NCBI GenBank assembly: GCA_030839105.1
Contig: JAUZEI010000620.1
Coordinates: forward strand, 1-9,527
DNA: 9,527 bases
Origin: Actinomycetota bacterium
GTDB taxonomy: Bacteria > Actinomycetota > Acidimicrobiia > IMCC26256 > PALSA-610
Reading direction: 5' to 3'
Under the pieces are notes generated by a model. That model saw nothing but the letters and a program-made list of their open reading frames with translations, was not told the origin of the DNA and ran no database searches. The first letter of the stretch is position 1; each line of letters starts with the position of its first letter. Of this stretch, positions 8,197-9,527 are shown one piece after another. The position numbers were made by a program, and so were the translations under genes.

Positions 8197-9155
8197 GCAT
8201 ACGCCTCGGGGGCGCGACCCGGGCCCGGGAACATCTCGTCGAGCTGCGCGAGGGTTGCGGCGTCGAGCGTCAGATCGATTGCGTGCAGCGATGCGCCCTC
8301 GAGTTGCTCCCGTGTGCGCGGGCCGATGATCGGGCACGTCACACCCTTTTGGTGCAACAGCCACGCCAACGCCACCGCGGCCGGCTCCTCGCCGAGATCG
8401 GCGCACAGCTTCTCCCAACGCTCGAGCTGCGGGCGCATGCCTTCGTAACGCGGCTGCACGCTCTTGCGCCGGGCGGTGTCGCCGTTCGTTCCCTGACCGC
8501 CGAGCATTCCGCCCGCGAGTGGGCTCCACGGGATCACGCCGAGTCCGTACGCGCGGCATGCGGGCAGGACTTCGAGCTCGACGGTGCGCGACGCGAGGTT
8601 GTAGAGGCTCTGCTCGCTGACGAGCCCGAGGAAGTGGCGCGCCTTCGCGGCTTCGTTCGCCTGGGCGATGTGCCAGCCTGCAAAGTTGCTGCTCCCGACG
8701 TACACGACCTTGCCCTGCTGCACGAGCGTCTCCATCGCCTCCCACACCTCGTCCCACGGCGCGGCGCGGTCGATGTGGTGCATCTGGTACAGGTCGATGT
8801 GATCGGTCTGCAGGCGGCGCAGGCTCTCGTCACACGCGGCGCGGATGTGACGCGACGAGAGTCCGCCGTCGTTCGGCCATTCGGTCATCGGACCGAACAC
8901 CTTGGTCGCCAGCACGACCTTCTCGCGCCGGCCGCCACCCTGCGCGAACCACCGCCCGACGATCTCCTCGGTCGTGCCCGGGCCCTTCGGTCCGCCGTAT
9001 CGGTTCGCGGTGTCGAAGAAGTTGATCCCGTGCTCGAGCGCGCGATCCATGATCTCGAAGGAGTCCGGCTCGCTCGTGAGCGGCCCGAAGTTCATGGTGC
9101 CGAGGCAGATGGGGCTCACGCGCAGCGCGGTGCGGCCGAGACGTCGGTACTCCAT
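8190..9155 (-). CDS. Aldo/keto reductase
   Basis: This 321-residue cytoplasmic oxidoreductase has the TIM-barrel aldo/keto reductase fold and family-typical length. The catalytic tetrad is complete: Asp48 and Tyr53 (FFDTANRYGG), Lys85 (LATKVFG) and His126 (DLYQMHHID). Later motifs include VGSSNF (153-158), SEQSLYN (180-186), IPWSPLAGGMLGG (208-220), and the cofactor-binding IIGPRTREQLEGA (276-288). It should reduce aldehydes or ketones with NADPH. The sequence resembles the YajO/Tas/YghZ-like bacterial branch, whose members have broad substrates, and the physiological substrate is unknown. The start at 9155 is fixed by a GGAGG 7 bases upstream; the longer frame to 9407 overlaps the divergent lipoprotein gene and is not credible. 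The final Trp codon and the stop lie in a 13-bp tandem duplication. The gene is divergent from the lipoprotein across a 134-bp gap. Confidence 0.95.
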   Translation of the reverse strand: MEYRRLGRTALRVSPICLGTMNFGPLTSEPDSFEIMDRALEHGINFFDTANRYGGPKGPGTTEEIVGRWFAQGGGRREKVVLATKVFGPMTEWPNDGGLSSRHIRAACDESLRRLQTDHIDLYQMHHIDRAAPWDEVWEAMETLVQQGKVVYVGSSNFAGWHIAQANEAAKARHFLGLVSEQSLYNLASRTVELEVLPACRAYGLGVIPWSPLAGGMLGGQGTNGDTARRKSVQPRYEGMRPQLERWEKLCADLGEEPAAVALAWLLHQKGVTCPIIGPRTREQLEGASLHAIDLTLDAATLAQLDEMFPGPGRAPEAYAW

Positions 9156-9162
9156 GGCGGAA

Positions 9163-9167
9163 CCTCC
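9163..9167 (-). promoter_or_regulatory. Ribosome-binding site of the aldo/keto reductase gene
   Basis: GGAGG on the minus strand lies 7 bases before the ATG at 9155-9153. This settles the start and rules out the longer upstream frame. Confidence 0.85.
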
Positions 9168-9289
9168 GGATTGCAGGCGGGCGATCGCGGTCGACGCTAC
9201 CCACGAACCACTCCCGGTGACCACCGCGCCGGCGAACTTGCGGGGCGTAGCGCTTGCGGTGGTTCGGCTCCGGGCGTCAGGCTCCCTCG

Positions 9290-9527
9290 ATGCGACGACT
9301 CGCCTTGCTCCTCTGTTGTGCGCTCGCGATCGCGGCGTGCTCGTCGTCGTCGAAGCCGGCCGCAAGGAGCTCCTCGACCACGACGAGTCCGGCACCGACG
9401 AACGCACCGACGACGTCGACCGTCGCGAGCGGGCCGCGCGCCATCGGACACGTGTTCGTGATCAACCTCGAGAACTCGAACTACGACACGACGTGGGGCG
9501 CGAAGTCGCCGGCGCGCTATCTCAACA
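9290..9527 (+). CDS. Lipoprotein, likely secreted phosphoesterase family (C-terminus cut by window edge)
   Basis: This is the only plus-strand gene; 79 residues are visible before the window ends. It opens with MRRLALLLCCALAIAAC, a signal peptide with two arginines, a short hydrophobic core and a lipobox (IAAC) whose Cys17 should be lipid-modified. A Ser/Thr/Pro/Ala-rich linker (about 18-48) follows. Then comes GHVFVINLENSNYDTTWG (53-70) and SPARYLN (73-79). The pattern HVF-V-x-x-x-EN-x-x-Y followed by YLN is the typical opening of the phosphoesterase family that includes bacterial phospholipase C and acid phosphatases; Glu61-Asn62 would be metal ligands. It would act outside the cell, tethered to the membrane. 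The catalytic core lies off the edge, so activity cannot be judged. The start is supported by the signal peptide. The upstream AGG is a weak ribosome-binding site. Confidence 0.8.
   Translation, partial: MRRLALLLCCALAIAACSSSSKPAARSSSTTTSPAPTNAPTTSTVASGPRAIGHVFVINLENSNYDTTWGAKSPARYLN

Noticed and set aside
7917..9461. Plus-strand open frame of 514 codons opposite the aldo/keto reductase and nitroreductase genes
   Set aside because: It overlaps two well-supported genes and also the lipoprotein start in another frame, and it has no recognisable motif.

Overview
This is a very GC-rich window with strong G/C preference at third codon positions, and its gene families are typical of high-GC Actinomycetota: an Rv2326c/Rv2325c-type ECF transporter, a mycobacterial-style HtrA with a proline-rich N-terminus, and a compact class III cyclase. 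An actinobacterium, possibly of the Acidimicrobiia, is the best guess. The sequence alone does not settle the taxon.

Eight of the nine genes lie on the minus strand, so they are transcribed from high to low coordinates. From the right edge leftwards they are: an aldo/keto reductase (9155-8190), a nitroreductase-family flavoprotein (8123-7470), a membrane-anchored HtrA/DegP-like protease with a PDZ domain (7239-5554) followed by a perfect hairpin, a two-gene ECF-type ABC importer (a membrane domain fused to two ATPases, 5459-3393, overlapping by ATGA the EcfT gene, 3396-2542), a dienelactone-hydrolase-family protein (2489-1845), a class III nucleotidyl cyclase (1638-850), and an alpha/beta hydrolase cut by the left edge (674-1). 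The one plus-strand gene starts at 9290, divergent from the aldo/keto reductase. It encodes the N-terminus of a lipoprotein that looks like a secreted phosphoesterase and is cut by the right edge.

Only the two ECF genes are clearly one functional unit. The aldo/keto reductase and nitroreductase are close together (66 bp) and may be co-transcribed. The other genes are separated by roughly 50 to 230 bp and look like independent housekeeping, stress or metabolic genes. There is no gap over 300 bp without a gene. I saw no tRNA, rRNA, CRISPR array, insertion sequence, phage gene or attachment site.

I did not find convincing evidence of an undescribed multi-gene system. The points most worth a second look are the orphan ECF transporter with a built-in membrane domain and unknown substrate, the perfect hairpin that decides its start codon, the compact but fully equipped nucleotidyl cyclase, a 13-bp tandem duplication that contains a stop codon, and a strong ribosome-binding site with an in-frame ATG well upstream of the expected start of the alpha/beta hydrolase.
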